Origin: JAENVU01 sp038250905
GTDB taxonomy: Bacteria > Actinomycetota > Acidimicrobiia > IMCC26256 > JAENVU01
DNA length: 64,000 bases
NCBI GenBank assembly: GCA_038250905.1
Contig: JBBSBV010000022.1
Span: forward strand, 12,969 to 76,968
Direction: 5' to 3'
Positions within the stretch are counted from its first letter, which is position 1. The number at the start of each line of letters is the position of its first letter. Below are positions 8,496 to 18,084 of the stretch, piece after piece. The translations under genes were made by a program, and so were the position numbers. Below the pieces are notes generated by a model, which saw nothing but the letters and a program-made list of their open reading frames with translations, had not been told where the DNA came from and searched no databases.

Positions 8496-10715
8496 TCAGC
8501 GCGCGGCGCCGACGAGCTCGCGCTCGTCCCCCGGGCCCGGAGCCGGCTCCGGGATCGGCGCGCCCTCGAGATCCAGGTGGGGCAAGATCCGGTCGAGCCA
8601 GCGCGGCAGCCACCAGTTGGCGTCGCCGAGCAGCTCCATCGTCGCCGGCACCAGCACCAGCCGGATGATCGTCGCGTCGACGAACACCGCCGTGGCCAGC
8701 CCGAGGCCCATCATCTTCACGGTCGGCTCGTCCACGAGGACGAAGCTGAGGAACACACAGATCATGATGAGTGCGGCCGAGGTGATCACGCGTGCGGTCG
8801 CGGCGAGCCCGGTCGGCACCGCTTCCCTGGCGTTGCCCGTGCGCAACCATTCCTCCCGTACGCGCGACAGCAGGAACACCTCGTAGTCCATCGAGAGCCC
8901 GAAGAGGATGGCGAACATCATCATCGGGATGAAGCTCACGATGGGGAGACTCTGCTCCACGCCGAACAGCCCGCGGAACCAGCCCCACTGGAACACCGCC
9001 ACGATCACGCCGTACGCCGCGCCGATGGAGAGCACGTTCATGATCGCGGCCTTGAGCGGGACGAGCAGCGATCGGAAGACGATCGTCAACAACAGGAAGC
9101 TGAGCCCGATCACCACGCCGATGAACCACGGCAGGCGGGTGGCGATGCGGTCGGAGATGTCGATGAAGGCCGCGGTGGAACCGCCGACGTACACCTTGAC
9201 GTCGTGCCCGCCCACCGAAGCGGGGATCACGTCGCCGCGCAGACGTCCGACCAAGTCACTCGTGGCGGCGGCCTGCGGCGACGACTTCGGGAGCACGCGG
9301 ATGACCGCGGTGTCACCGACCGGGTTCAGGCGCGCCGCGCCCACGGCCTGGACATCCGAGTCCTTCGCCACCGCGGCGACCAACCCGGTGAGCCCGGTCG
9401 TGCCGCTGCCCGCGGGGACCTCGGCCACGAGCAGGAGCGGACCGTTGAAGCCCTTGCCGAATCCGGTGCCGAGGAGGTCGTACGCACGGCGTTGCGTGGA
9501 CGTCGTCGCGAGCGTCCCGGCGTCGGTCTGACCGAGGCGCATCGACAGCGCGGGCGCGGCGAGCGCGAGCAACACCACGACGCTCCCGATCATGTAGCGC
9601 CACGGCTTGCCCGCGACGTGCTTCGCCCAGCGGACCCAGAACCCGTTGCGCAGGCGCTCCGGGTGCATCTCGGTTTCGACCTGGTGGCGCTTCACCCACG
9701 GCAGGCGTCCACTGTTGATCTTCGTGCCGGCCAATCCGAGCAGCGCGGGCAGGAGGGTGATCGCGGCCAGTACCGACACCGCCACCACGACCGCGGAGGA
9801 GAAGCCCATCGCCGTGACCGTCGGGATGCCGGCGACCACGAGACCACAGATCGCGATCACGACGGTGGTCCCGGCGAAGACGACCGCCATCCCGGACGTG
9901 CCGTTGGCGTGCCCGGCGGAGTCGGCGACGTTCATGCCGCCGGCGAGTTGCTCGCGATGGCGCGTGACGACGAACAGCGCGTAGTCGATGCCCACGCCGA
10001 GCCCGATCATCGTGGCGATCGTGGTTGCGACCTGTGAGATGTCGAAGAAGTTGGTGAGGACCGTGACCGCCGAGAGCCCGACCGCGAGCCCGACGAGCGC
10101 GGTGCCGATCGGCACGCCCATGGCGACCACCGAGCCGAAGGCGAGGAGCAGCACCACCATGGCGGCGAGGAGTCCGTAGATCTCCGTACTGCCGAGATCC
10201 GGGCGCTCGCCGGCGCGTGCGACCTCGCCGCCGAACTCCACCTGGAGGCCGGCGTCGCGCGCCGGTTGCATCGCGGCTTCGAGGCGGTCGAGGTCGGCGG
10301 CCTTCATCGCGCTGGCGGCCTTCGCGTAGTTCACCACCGCGTACCCGATGTCGCCGCGCTTCGCGAGTCCGTTCGCGCCGGCTTCGGTCGGGCTCACCAC
10401 TGCGGTGACCCCGGCGATCTGCTTCACGCGGGCGAGTGACGCGTCGATCGCCGCGGCGTTGGCCGGGTCGGCGAGCGCACCGGTCGTGCTGTGCAGCACG
10501 ACCTGGGCGGTGGCACCGGCCTGGGCGGGGAACCGTTGCTTCAGGAGGTCGGTGGCCCGCTGGCTCTCCGTGCCGGGGATCATGAAGCTCTCGCTGTAGC
10601 CCGTGGCGTTCGCGGCGCCGAGGCCGACGATGATCGCGAGCAGCACCCACGCGCCGATCGTCCGCCACGGGTGCCGCGCGCACGATCGTCCCAGTCGTTC
10701 CAGGAAGCTCGACAT
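8496..10715 (-). CDS. MMPL/RND-family membrane transporter
   Basis: 739 residues in two repeats of the MMPL module, each with one N-terminal helix, a large outer loop and five further helices. Marked segments are GLGVGIDYALFVVTRHRE in the first half and LFGLSMDYEVFLLSRVREE in the second, which carry the proton-relay Asp-Tyr pairs of MmpL proteins. Members export lipids or hydrophobic compounds. A strong AAGGAG site precedes the ATG. The gene diverges from a TetR regulator, which probably controls it through the palindrome at 10798-10812. Confidence 0.92.
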   Translation of the reverse strand: MSSFLERLGRSCARHPWRTIGAWVLLAIIVGLGAANATGYSESFMIPGTESQRATDLLKQRFPAQAGATAQVVLHSTTGALADPANAAAIDASLARVKQIAGVTAVVSPTEAGANGLAKRGDIGYAVVNYAKAASAMKAADLDRLEAAMQPARDAGLQVEFGGEVARAGERPDLGSTEIYGLLAAMVVLLLAFGSVVAMGVPIGTALVGLAVGLSAVTVLTNFFDISQVATTIATMIGLGVGIDYALFVVTRHREQLAGGMNVADSAGHANGTSGMAVVFAGTTVVIAICGLVVAGIPTVTAMGFSSAVVVAVSVLAAITLLPALLGLAGTKINSGRLPWVKRHQVETEMHPERLRNGFWVRWAKHVAGKPWRYMIGSVVVLLALAAPALSMRLGQTDAGTLATTSTQRRAYDLLGTGFGKGFNGPLLLVAEVPAGSGTTGLTGLVAAVAKDSDVQAVGAARLNPVGDTAVIRVLPKSSPQAAATSDLVGRLRGDVIPASVGGHDVKVYVGGSTAAFIDISDRIATRLPWFIGVVIGLSFLLLTIVFRSLLVPLKAAIMNVLSIGAAYGVIVAVFQWGWFRGLFGVEQSLPIVSFIPMMMFAILFGLSMDYEVFLLSRVREEWLRTGNAREAVPTGLAATARVITSAALIMICVFLSFVLVDEPTVKMMGLGLATAVFVDATIIRLVLVPATMELLGDANWWLPRWLDRILPHLDLEGAPIPEPAPGPGDERELVGAAR

Positions 10716-10797
10716 GACCGCTCCTTACGCGATCCGCCCCGTCCCCGGAGCGGGTGACCTCTGCTTGGCCCCACGGCCCGGTCGATCCTACGGGAAG

Positions 10798-10812
10798 TGG
10801 CAGAGTCTGCCA
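10798..10812. promoter_or_regulatory. Candidate TetR operator between mmpL-like and tetR genes
   Basis: A perfect 7+1+7 inverted repeat, TGGCAGAGTCTGCCA, lies in the 163-bp divergent region. TetR regulators usually bind such palindromes beside their own gene. A consensus TTGACA hexamer at 10832-10837 could be a -35 element for the TetR gene, but the -10 region is poor. Confidence 0.5.
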
Positions 10813-10878
10813 AGAGGGCAGCGCGTGCCGTTTGACACATTGCGCCACAGCATGGGGATTTCATGACACCCTGGGCCC

Positions 10879-11505
10879 ATGCAGGGTTCGTCGGAACTGC
10901 GGGAGACCACCCGGCGCGGGCTGCGCGAGCGCAACAAGTTGCGCACCCGCCAGGAGATTGCCGACGCCACGCTGCGCCTCGCCGCCGAACGGGGCCTGGA
11001 GCACGTGACCGTGGAGCAGATCGCGGCCGCGGCCGACATCGCGCCCCGCACCTTCTTCCGGTATTTCGACTCCAAGGAGGATGCCCTCCTGGCGGATCAT
11101 TCGGACCGACTCGAGTTACTCCGCGAGACGCTTCACGCGCGCCCCGCAACCGAGGGCCCGCTGACCGCCGTCCGGGCCGCGATCCTCGAGGTGGTGGGCG
11201 ATCTCGAGGAGCACCGAGACGTCATGCTGAGCAAGGTGCGCCTGACCGAGGCGAACCCCACCCTTCGGGCCCAGAGCCTCGAGCGCATGGGGGATCTCGA
11301 GCGGACGATCGCCGAGGCGCTCGCGACGCGCTCGGGCGTGGACCTCGAGACCGACTTCCGGCCGTTCATCATCGCGGGCGCGGTCTGCTCTGCCATGCGG
11401 GTCGCGATCGACCGCTGGGGCGCAACGGGCGGCCAGGGCGACCTCACCGAGATGGTGGAGCGGGCCCTCGACCTCCTCGACGGTGGCCTCGACCACTCGA
11501 TCTGA
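10879..11505 (+). CDS. TetR family transcriptional regulator
   Basis: 208 residues. The N-terminal helix-turn-helix is typical: TRQEIADATLRLAAERGLEHVTVEQIAAAADIAPRTFFRYF (about residues 22-62) followed by SKEDALLADH. The C-terminal domain is the ligand-binding part and resembles the MftR/TetR_C-type group. Divergent placement suggests it represses the MmpL-type exporter next door in response to an exported compound. Confidence 0.9.
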   Translation: MQGSSELRETTRRGLRERNKLRTRQEIADATLRLAAERGLEHVTVEQIAAAADIAPRTFFRYFDSKEDALLADHSDRLELLRETLHARPATEGPLTAVRAAILEVVGDLEEHRDVMLSKVRLTEANPTLRAQSLERMGDLERTIAEALATRSGVDLETDFRPFIIAGAVCSAMRVAIDRWGATGGQGDLTEMVERALDLLDGGLDHSI

Positions 11506-11584
11506 CCGGCGCTCCCGGCTCACCCCGACCCGGGGCCCGGAGCGGATGGCCCGCCTCGCGCCCATCCGTCGGTAGCGTTTCCCC

Positions 11585-12526
11585 GTGCCCAGCCACCATC
11601 ACGCACCGGGGTCGACGGCGAGTCCCGAAGCCCGCCGCCGCGCGCTCACCCTCGCACTCGTGGCCAACGCCGCGCTGCTGGTGGTCCAACTCGTCACCGC
11701 CGTGGCGTTCGGTTCCCTCGCCCTCCTCGCCGACACCGCCCATCTCGCCACCGACGTCCTCGCCCTCGGCCTCTCACTCACTGCGCTGCTGATCAGCGGC
11801 CGGCCCGCGTCGGCCCGGACCACGTACGGCTGGGCGCGCGCCGAGGTGCTCGCCGCGCTCGCCAACGCGATGTTGCTCATCGGTGCATCGGCCTGGATCG
11901 TCTGGGAGGCCGTCGGCCGCTTCTCCGATCCCCACTCGATCGATGGCGTCGGGGTGGCCGTCGTCGGCACCCTCGCACTCGCCGTGAACGCCGGCAGCGC
12001 GTATGCGGTCGGTCGGGTGAGCGGTGAGAACCTCAACCTGCGCGGCGCGTTCCTCCACCTGGTGTCCGACGCGGTCGGTTCGCTCGGCGTCGTCGTTGCG
12101 GGCGTGGTGGTGGCGACGACCGATGCGGACTGGGCGGACCCGGCGATCTCGCTAGCCATCACCGCACTGGTCCTCGTGGCCACGTGGGGCTTGCTGCGCG
12201 ACGCGACGAGCGTGCTCCTCGAACGCGCGCCGCGCGGGGTCGACTCGGTCGTCATCGAGACCGCGCTCCGGGCCCAACCCGAGGTGGAGGCGGTCCACCA
12301 CCTCCACGTCTGGTCCCTGGGATCGGAGAGCGCGGCCCTGTCGGTCCACGTGGTGCTCACCGGTGAACCGTCGCTCCACGACGCGCAAGTGGTCGGGAAC
12401 CGCCTCCGGGCCCTCGTGAGCACCGAGTTCGGCATCGATCACGCCACCATCGAACTCGAATGTCACGACTGTGCCGACCCCGTGCACGGATCGGAGCCCA
12501 CCGGCGCGTCAGACTTGTCGGTATGA
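11585..12526 (+). CDS. Cation diffusion facilitator (CzcD/ZitB-like metal exporter)
   Basis: 313 residues, GTG start. It begins with a His-rich stretch (SHHHAP) and has six membrane helices. The two metal motifs of zinc-transporting CDF proteins are visible: LADTAHLATDVLAL in helix 2 and LHLVSDAVGSLGV in helix 5 (HxxxD in both, as in Zn/Cd/Co members). The cytoplasmic C-terminal domain has HLHVWSLGSESAALSVHVV and ends TIELECHDC. It is translationally coupled (ATGA) to the DUF305 gene. Confidence 0.9.
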   Translation: MPSHHHAPGSTASPEARRRALTLALVANAALLVVQLVTAVAFGSLALLADTAHLATDVLALGLSLTALLISGRPASARTTYGWARAEVLAALANAMLLIGASAWIVWEAVGRFSDPHSIDGVGVAVVGTLALAVNAGSAYAVGRVSGENLNLRGAFLHLVSDAVGSLGVVVAGVVVATTDADWADPAISLAITALVLVATWGLLRDATSVLLERAPRGVDSVVIETALRAQPEVEAVHHLHVWSLGSESAALSVHVVLTGEPSLHDAQVVGNRLRALVSTEFGIDHATIELECHDCADPVHGSEPTGASDLSV

Positions 12527-13239
12527 CGATCGCCACCGAAGAGACGCTGAGCGGGTCGGGCCCGGTCGACCCCACCGACCCGGACAACGACTCCGACGAG
12601 GGCGGTGGGAGCGGCTTCGGCGCCACCGGCCGCGGGATGTGGATCGTGCTCCTCGCGGCGGCCCTGGTACTCGGCGGCGCCGTCGGTTGGCGCGTCGGTC
12701 GGTCTCAGGGCGACCCCACGATCCCGGGCCGCACCTCGGTCGACGTCGGGTTCTTCCAGGACATGAGCACGCACCACAACCAGGCGGTCAGCATGGGGTT
12801 CACCTACCTCGCCTACGGAACGGATCCGCTGCTCCGCCAGATCGCGGGCGAGATCGTCACGTACCAAGCCTCGGAGATCGGCGTGATGGGCGAGTACCTC
12901 ACCACGTGGCATCAGGCGGGAACCGAGAACGACAGCGCGATGGCCTGGATGGGGATGCGCGTCCCGCGCAACGACATGCCCGGACTCGCGACGAAGTCTC
13001 AGCTCGCGACCCTGGCCGCCGCGCGCGGTGACGCGCTCGATCAGGAGTTCACCCGCCTCATGATCGACCACCACGCCGCGGGAATCCACATGGCCGACTA
13101 CGCCGGGCCGCACGCGATCACGGCGGCCGTGAAACGGTGGGCCGCGTCGATGGCCGACGGGCAGCGGGGCGAGATCGCGGAGATGAACCGCTGGCGGGTG
13201 AACCACGGCATGACCGCGGTCCCCGTCCACCTCGCCTGA
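12523..13239 (+). CDS. DUF305 membrane-anchored protein
   Basis: 238 residues. One membrane anchor (about 35-55) precedes an exported DUF305 domain. This four-helix fold has paired His/Met motifs, here FFQDMSTHHNQAVSMG and LMIDHHAAGIHMADY; such proteins are linked to copper and other metals. The ATG overlaps the stop of the CDF exporter gene (ATGA), supporting a shared role in metal handling at the envelope. Direct metal binding is an inference from the His/Met pattern. Confidence 0.88.
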   Translation: MTIATEETLSGSGPVDPTDPDNDSDEGGGSGFGATGRGMWIVLLAAALVLGGAVGWRVGRSQGDPTIPGRTSVDVGFFQDMSTHHNQAVSMGFTYLAYGTDPLLRQIAGEIVTYQASEIGVMGEYLTTWHQAGTENDSAMAWMGMRVPRNDMPGLATKSQLATLAAARGDALDQEFTRLMIDHHAAGIHMADYAGPHAITAAVKRWAASMADGQRGEIAEMNRWRVNHGMTAVPVHLA

Positions 13240-13240
13240 G

Positions 13241-13744
13241 TCAGTCGGTCGGGTACGGACGCTGGCGCGGCTTGGCGAATTCGCGCTTCGGGACCATCAC
13301 CTTGCGCTTGAAGTAGCAGACCTCTTCGCCACGCTGGTTGTACCCGAAGGTCTCGACGCCCACGATGCCGCGGTCGGGCTTACTCGAACTCTCCTTCTTC
13401 TCGAGCACGCGCGTCTCCGCGTAGATCGTGTCGCCGTGGAAGGTGGGCCGCTTGTGCTGGAGCGTCTCGATCTCGAGGTTGGCGATGGCCAACCCGGATA
13501 CGTCGGGGACGCTCATCCCGAGCACGAGCGAGTACACGAGATTGCCGACCACCACGTTCTTGCCGAACTGGGTCTGGGTCTCGGCGTACCACGCGTCGGT
13601 GTGCAGCGGGTGGTGGTTCATCGTGATCATGCAGAAGAGGTGGTCGTCGTATTCGGTGATCGTCTTGCCGGGCCAGTGCCGGTAGACGTCTCCGGGCTCG
13701 AAATCCTCGTAGTACCGGCCGAAGGGGCGCTCGTGAACCGTCAT
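13241..13744 (-). CDS. MaoC-family hot-dog dehydratase, mesaconyl-CoA hydratase-like
   Basis: 167 residues with a single hot-dog domain. The hydratase site is ITMNHHPLHTDAWYAE, followed by GKNVVVGNLVYSLVLGMSVPDVSG, FHGDTIYAETRVL and a C-terminal FKRKVMVPKR. I recall this arrangement from the ~165-residue MaoC proteins encoded beside crotonyl-CoA carboxylase/reductase and CitE-like lyase genes in Streptomyces, where mesaconyl-CoA hydration in the ethylmalonyl-CoA pathway is the expected role. Two other candidate enzymes of that pathway lie at 23215 and 28729. The specific substrate remains inferred. Confidence 0.75.
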   Translation of the reverse strand: MTVHERPFGRYYEDFEPGDVYRHWPGKTITEYDDHLFCMITMNHHPLHTDAWYAETQTQFGKNVVVGNLVYSLVLGMSVPDVSGLAIANLEIETLQHKRPTFHGDTIYAETRVLEKKESSSKPDRGIVGVETFGYNQRGEEVCYFKRKVMVPKREFAKPRQRPYPTD

Positions 13745-13903
13745 GACCGGAGCGTACCGAGGTCTGTGGAGCGACCGGGAACCCCGCCCGTCATGGCGCC
13801 GGTGCAGCAGTGAGCGCAACCAATCGAGTCGTGACCGGCGACGCCCAACCGGCGACGCCCAACCGGCGCGGCCCCGCCGGCCGGCGCGCTCTACGATCGG
13901 GAC

Positions 13904-14920
13904 GTGACCGAACTCGTTCGCCAGACCGTCTCCCTCGGTGCGCAGTGGCCGACCATCGACCCGTTCCTCTTCTGCGCCCACCACGACGACGACTACCCCG
14001 CCGGCAACCCCGAGCTGGGTCCGGACGCGCCGCTCACCGGCCGCAACATCGGCATGGACTTCGACGGGATCGACGGCTGGAACATGTACCACGGGTCGAC
14101 CGTTCCGGGGTTCCCCCAGCATCCCCACCGCGGGTTCGAGACCGTCACCATCGTGCGCACCGGTCTCATCGACCATTCGGATTCGTTGGGGGCCGCGGCC
14201 CGCTTCGGCCGGGGCGACGTGCAGTGGCTCACCGCGGGTCGCGGGATCGTCCACTCCGAGATGTTCCCGCTCCTCGAGTCGGACGCGCCCAACCCGTTGG
14301 AGCTGTTCCAGATCTGGTTGAACCTCCCGAGCGTCGACAAGATGACCGACCCGTACTTCACGATGATCTGGGATCGTGACGTCGCCCGGGTCGTGACCAC
14401 CGACGCGAACGGGCACGCCACCGAGGTCGCCATCGTCGCGGGCGCGCTCGGTGACGCACGAGTCCCCACGCCCCCACCCAACTCGTGGGCCGCACGCGCG
14501 GAGTCCGATGTGGCGATCTGGCTGATCCGGATGGACGCGCACGCGACGTTCACGCTTCCGGCGGCGACCGGCCCCGACACCGTGCGGACGCTCTACTGCT
14601 TCGAGGGCGAGACCCTCGACATCGGCGCGACAACGGTCGGGATCGACACCGCCGCGGTGCTCGATGCGCACCAACCGGCACCCCTCACTGCGGGGAGCAC
14701 CGAGGTGGAATGCCTACTGCTCCAGGGGCGACCGATCGGCGAGCCGGTCGAGCAGTACGGACCCTTCGTCATGAACACCCGGGACGAGTTGGAGCAGGCC
14801 TTCTCGGACTACCGGGCGACCCAGTTCGGTGGCTGGCCCTGGCCCTCGGACGACCCGGTCCACCCGCGTGATGCGGAGCGCTTCGCCCGCCACGACGACG
14901 GCCGGGTCGAAGCCAGCTGA
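13904..14920 (+). CDS. Pirin family protein (bicupin)
   Basis: 338 residues, GTG start. Pirin metal-site motifs are present: FPQHPHRGFETVT (two His) and GRGIVHSEMFP (His and Glu). The C-terminal half is a second cupin with the usual LLLQGRPIGEPVEQYGPFVMNT near the end. Pirins are iron-binding cytoplasmic proteins; some act as quercetin dioxygenases or redox sensors. The role here is undefined. It stands alone between a convergent lipoprotein gene and a divergent MaoC gene. Confidence 0.9.
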   Translation: MTELVRQTVSLGAQWPTIDPFLFCAHHDDDYPAGNPELGPDAPLTGRNIGMDFDGIDGWNMYHGSTVPGFPQHPHRGFETVTIVRTGLIDHSDSLGAAARFGRGDVQWLTAGRGIVHSEMFPLLESDAPNPLELFQIWLNLPSVDKMTDPYFTMIWDRDVARVVTTDANGHATEVAIVAGALGDARVPTPPPNSWAARAESDVAIWLIRMDAHATFTLPAATGPDTVRTLYCFEGETLDIGATTVGIDTAAVLDAHQPAPLTAGSTEVECLLLQGRPIGEPVEQYGPFVMNTRDELEQAFSDYRATQFGGWPWPSDDPVHPRDAERFARHDDGRVEAS

Positions 14921-14929
14921 GCCGATTGC

Positions 14930-15502
14930 TCATTCCAGGAGTTGCTTGTCCACCTTGCATTCCGCTCCTGCTCGGAGAACGTTCGGCTTGTCGCGGAAGG
15001 CCGCACTGAACTCGGTCTCCCCCTGAGGACGGCCGAGCAGCGAGTCCGCGAACGCCTTCTGGGCACCGCTCGCAGCACCAAGTTTCACGAAGATGCACCG
15101 GACCTTGGCCTCCGGGATCTTGGCGAACGCCTTGGTCTTGGCCACGCCACCCCTCACGAGCACCTGACCGGGGTTCAGACACTTCGCGTCGACCATCGCG
15201 GCCGCCAAATCGCGCTGGGGCAGCGCGTCGGCAAGGGTCGGAAAACCACTGCCGTGATCGAGGTCGGCGGGCGCGAGGTCGGCCTTCTTCAGCGCGGCCA
15301 CTCCAACCGAGTCGATCGCGGCAACGGCAAGACAGTGCGCCTCTGCAGGCAGCACCGTCTGCCTGGCCTGACTCCCGTTGTAGCTCGTCATCAGCGCGTC
15401 GACGTACTTCTTGGCCTCGGTGGTCTGCGACGCGGCGTCGCCACTGCTCCCACAGGCGGCGACCACCACCGACACCAGGATCACCGCCAGAACACGACGC
15501 AT
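14930..15502 (-). CDS. Putative lipoprotein, unknown function
   Basis: 190 residues. The signal peptide ends in the lipobox VVAAC (about residues 13-17), so it is likely lipid-anchored outside the membrane. The mature part has four more Cys spaced as two pairs, in EAHCLAV, AKCLNPG, VRCIFV and AECKVD, suggesting disulfides. I do not recognise the domain. The ATG at 15502 is chosen because it starts the basic n-region MRR directly before the hydrophobic core. Confidence 0.8.
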   Translation of the reverse strand: MRRVLAVILVSVVVAACGSSGDAASQTTEAKKYVDALMTSYNGSQARQTVLPAEAHCLAVAAIDSVGVAALKKADLAPADLDHGSGFPTLADALPQRDLAAAMVDAKCLNPGQVLVRGGVAKTKAFAKIPEAKVRCIFVKLGAASGAQKAFADSLLGRPQGETEFSAAFRDKPNVLRAGAECKVDKQLLE

Positions 15503-15631
15503 CGAAGTACGACCTTTCACAGGGGAAGGATCAAGCGTAGGGAGCAGCCCAACCGCCACGGTGGATGATCACCGTCGGTCGCGGGCACCGGCGTTATGGT
15601 CGGCGCGACCCGCCGCCGTGAGACCGCTCCG

Positions 15632-16783
15632 ATGACTGCTGTTCCCATCGATCGCACATCCCGGACGCGTTCGCGCGTGCAGTCCGCGCGGCCCGCGTTC
15701 CTCGCGGCGCTGGTGCCGTGGATGATCGCCCGGGTCCTGGTCGCAGTGGCGCTCGGCCTCTCGCGCTTTCTCGTCGACCACGGTCACGTCCACGACTCGT
15801 TGGCCCGGGTCACGTCACACCAGGGCCTCCTCGCATGGGACGGCTCGTTCTACGCCGACATCGCGCGCGGCGGTTACGCGCCACTCCCCCACGCGGCACT
15901 GCGGTTCTTCCCGCTGACGCCACTGCTCGGGCGCGCGGTCGGCTGGCTCGGCTTCGGCCCGCGCACCGGTGTGGTGGTCGTGGCGAACGTCGCGGCGCTC
16001 GTCGCGGGTGCGCTGCTGTGGCAACTCGTCCACCGCGAGGGGTGGGGCACCGACACCGCTCGCCGTGCGGCCTGGCTCCTCGCGCTCATGCCGTCGGCGT
16101 TCGTCCTCGTCCTCGGATACGCCGAAGGCGTGTTCCTCGCCTGTGCCATCGGCGTCTTCCTCGCCGCGCGGGAGCGGCGGTGGTTGGTCGCCGCGGTGCT
16201 CGGCGCGCTCGCGGCCGCGAGCCGACCCGGGGGCTTCATCGTGGCGGTGCCGATCGCGATCGAGGCCATGCGGTCGCTCCCGGCGGCGCGTCCGATGGAG
16301 ATCGCGCGCCGCACGAGCGCGGTGGTCGCACCGATCGTGGGCACCGGCCTCTACCTCGCGTGGGTCGGCGACCGGTTCGGCGACGCCTTCCTCCCCTTCC
16401 GCGTGCAGACGCGCGCGAATCTCAAGGGGTCGTTCACCGATCCGGTGACGTCGATCTCCGATGCCCTCCGCGGATTGGCGCACGGTCACATCGGCACCGG
16501 ACTCCACGTGCCGTGGATGATCGTCGCCGCCGCGCTCGTCGTGGTCTGCTTCCGCCGCCTGCCCGCGAGCTACGGCGCGTACGCGCTGGTCACGCTGGCC
16601 AGCGCGGTCACGTCGAGCAACCTCGACTCCTTCGAGCGCTACGCGCTGAGCGCGTTCCCCCTGGTGATCGCACTCGCCCTGCTCGTCCGCGAGCGATGGA
16701 TGGAACGTGCGCTCCTCGCGCTGTCAGCAGCCGCGATGTTCGCCTACGCGACCTTGGCGTTCGTCCACGCCTACGTGCCCTGA
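15632..16783 (+). CDS. PIG-V-like integral membrane mannosyltransferase candidate
   Basis: About 383 residues with 8-10 membrane helices. The N-terminal outer loop has LLAWDGSFYADIARGGYAP followed by FFPLTPLLGR, the acidic WD-x-x-(W/F)Y-x-x-IA pattern of PIG-V-type mannosyltransferases that use polyprenyl-phosphate sugars. Later GYAEGVFLA and AAASRPGGF match the same family. It may glycosylate an envelope lipid or exported protein; the acceptor is unknown. The ATG at 15632 gives the usual short basic N-terminus; GTG/ATG codons further upstream are possible. Confidence 0.75.
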   Translation: MTAVPIDRTSRTRSRVQSARPAFLAALVPWMIARVLVAVALGLSRFLVDHGHVHDSLARVTSHQGLLAWDGSFYADIARGGYAPLPHAALRFFPLTPLLGRAVGWLGFGPRTGVVVVANVAALVAGALLWQLVHREGWGTDTARRAAWLLALMPSAFVLVLGYAEGVFLACAIGVFLAARERRWLVAAVLGALAAASRPGGFIVAVPIAIEAMRSLPAARPMEIARRTSAVVAPIVGTGLYLAWVGDRFGDAFLPFRVQTRANLKGSFTDPVTSISDALRGLAHGHIGTGLHVPWMIVAAALVVVCFRRLPASYGAYALVTLASAVTSSNLDSFERYALSAFPLVIALALLVRERWMERALLALSAAAMFAYATLAFVHAYVP

Positions 16784-16890
16784 CACGTCCCGAGGCGGAG
16801 CGAGGCACGAGCGGAGCCGAGCAGGCACGGAGCGAGCCCCACGGAGGGCATGACATTCAGGAGCGCGAGCGGAGGGCCAAGAGAGCAGCG
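16784..16890. repeat. Low-complexity GAGCG-rich intergenic tract
   Basis: The 110-bp gap between convergent genes is made of imperfect GGAGCGAGC/GCACGAGC repeats on a purine-rich strand. It resembles the tracts at 6580-6690 and 18085-18160. No coding or RNA gene is seen. Confidence 0.4.
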
Positions 16891-16894
16891 CGGA

Positions 16895-18049
16895 CTAGAT
16901 CGCGTAGCGCTGGAGGAGGCCGCGGGCGATCACGAGGCGCTGGATCTCGTTGGTGCCCTCCCCGATGATCATCAGCGGCGCGTCGCGGAAGTACCGCTCG
17001 ACCGGCAGTTCGGTGGTGTAGCCGACACCGCCGTGGATGCGCAGCGACTCGGTGGCGAGTTCGAACGCCGTCTCGCTCGCGAACAGCTTCGCCATGCCCG
17101 CCTCGACGTCGGCCCGGGCACCCGACTGTTTCAACTGGGCGGCGTGCTCGGTCAACAGCCGGGCAGCCTGCAGCTTGGTGCCCATGTCGGCGAGCTTGTT
17201 CTGGATCGACTGGTGTTCGGCGATCGGCTTGCCGAACGTGCGGCGCTCCTGCGCGTACCGGATCGCCGCCTCGAACGCGACGCGCGCGACGCCGACCGCC
17301 CGGGATGCGATGTTGATCCGGCCGACCTCGAGCGCCGAGAGGATGAAGCCCAGACCGTGCCCGAGCCCCTCGTCGCCACCGAGCACACAGTCGGCGCCGA
17401 TGCGGTGGTCGTCGTAGGCCATCTCGACCGTCTCGATGCCCTTGTAGCCGAGCTTGCCGATGTTCTTCGAGACCGTGATCCCGCCGAATGTCGCGCCCGG
17501 ATCCTTCTCGACGATGAAGCACGTGATGCCCTCGTCGGTCCGGGCGGCCAGCGCGACGATCCCGGCGCGCTCCCCGTTCGTGACCCAGGTCTTGGTCCCG
17601 CTGATCACGTACTCCTCGCCGTCGCGCCGCGCGCGACACGAGATGTTGCGCGTGTCGCTCCCGGCGTCGGGCTCGGAGAGCGAGAGACAACCGCGTGGCG
17701 AACCCGTGGCCAGCCCCGGCAGCCACCGCGCCTGCTGCTCGGGGGTGCCCTGCCGCATGATCAGGCTGGCCGCGATCGTGTGGGTGTTGATGATCCCGGA
17801 GAGCGACATCCAACCGGCGGCCAACTCCTCGATGACCGCGATGTAGGCCATCAGGTCGAGTCCGAGGCCGCCGAACTCCTCGGGGATCGTGATGCCGAAG
17901 AGGCCCATCGCCTGCATCTGCGCGACCAGGTCCGCCGGGTACGCGTCGTCGTGCTCGAGGTCGCTCGCGATGGGCAGCACCTCGCGCTCCACCCATCGGC
18001 GCACGGTGGCGCGGAGTTCGTCGCGGATTTCCGGGTCGCTCGTCGTCAT
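16895..18049 (-). CDS. Acyl-CoA dehydrogenase
   Basis: 384 residues, the normal family length. N-terminal helical domain, middle beta domain with CLSLSEPDAGSDTRNIS and KTWVTNGERAG, and C-terminal domain with HGGVGYTTELPVERYFRDA and the catalytic-base segment GEGTNEIQ. It is an FAD flavoprotein oxidising an acyl-CoA thioester; chain length is not evident. The ATG at 18049 (protein starts MTTSDPEIRDE) is preferred over longer open frames because homology begins there. Confidence 0.93.
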   Translation of the reverse strand: MTTSDPEIRDELRATVRRWVEREVLPIASDLEHDDAYPADLVAQMQAMGLFGITIPEEFGGLGLDLMAYIAVIEELAAGWMSLSGIINTHTIAASLIMRQGTPEQQARWLPGLATGSPRGCLSLSEPDAGSDTRNISCRARRDGEEYVISGTKTWVTNGERAGIVALAARTDEGITCFIVEKDPGATFGGITVSKNIGKLGYKGIETVEMAYDDHRIGADCVLGGDEGLGHGLGFILSALEVGRINIASRAVGVARVAFEAAIRYAQERRTFGKPIAEHQSIQNKLADMGTKLQAARLLTEHAAQLKQSGARADVEAGMAKLFASETAFELATESLRIHGGVGYTTELPVERYFRDAPLMIIGEGTNEIQRLVIARGLLQRYAI

Positions 18050-18084
18050 GGACCGGAGCGTACGAGAGGGCGAGCGGCCGAGGC

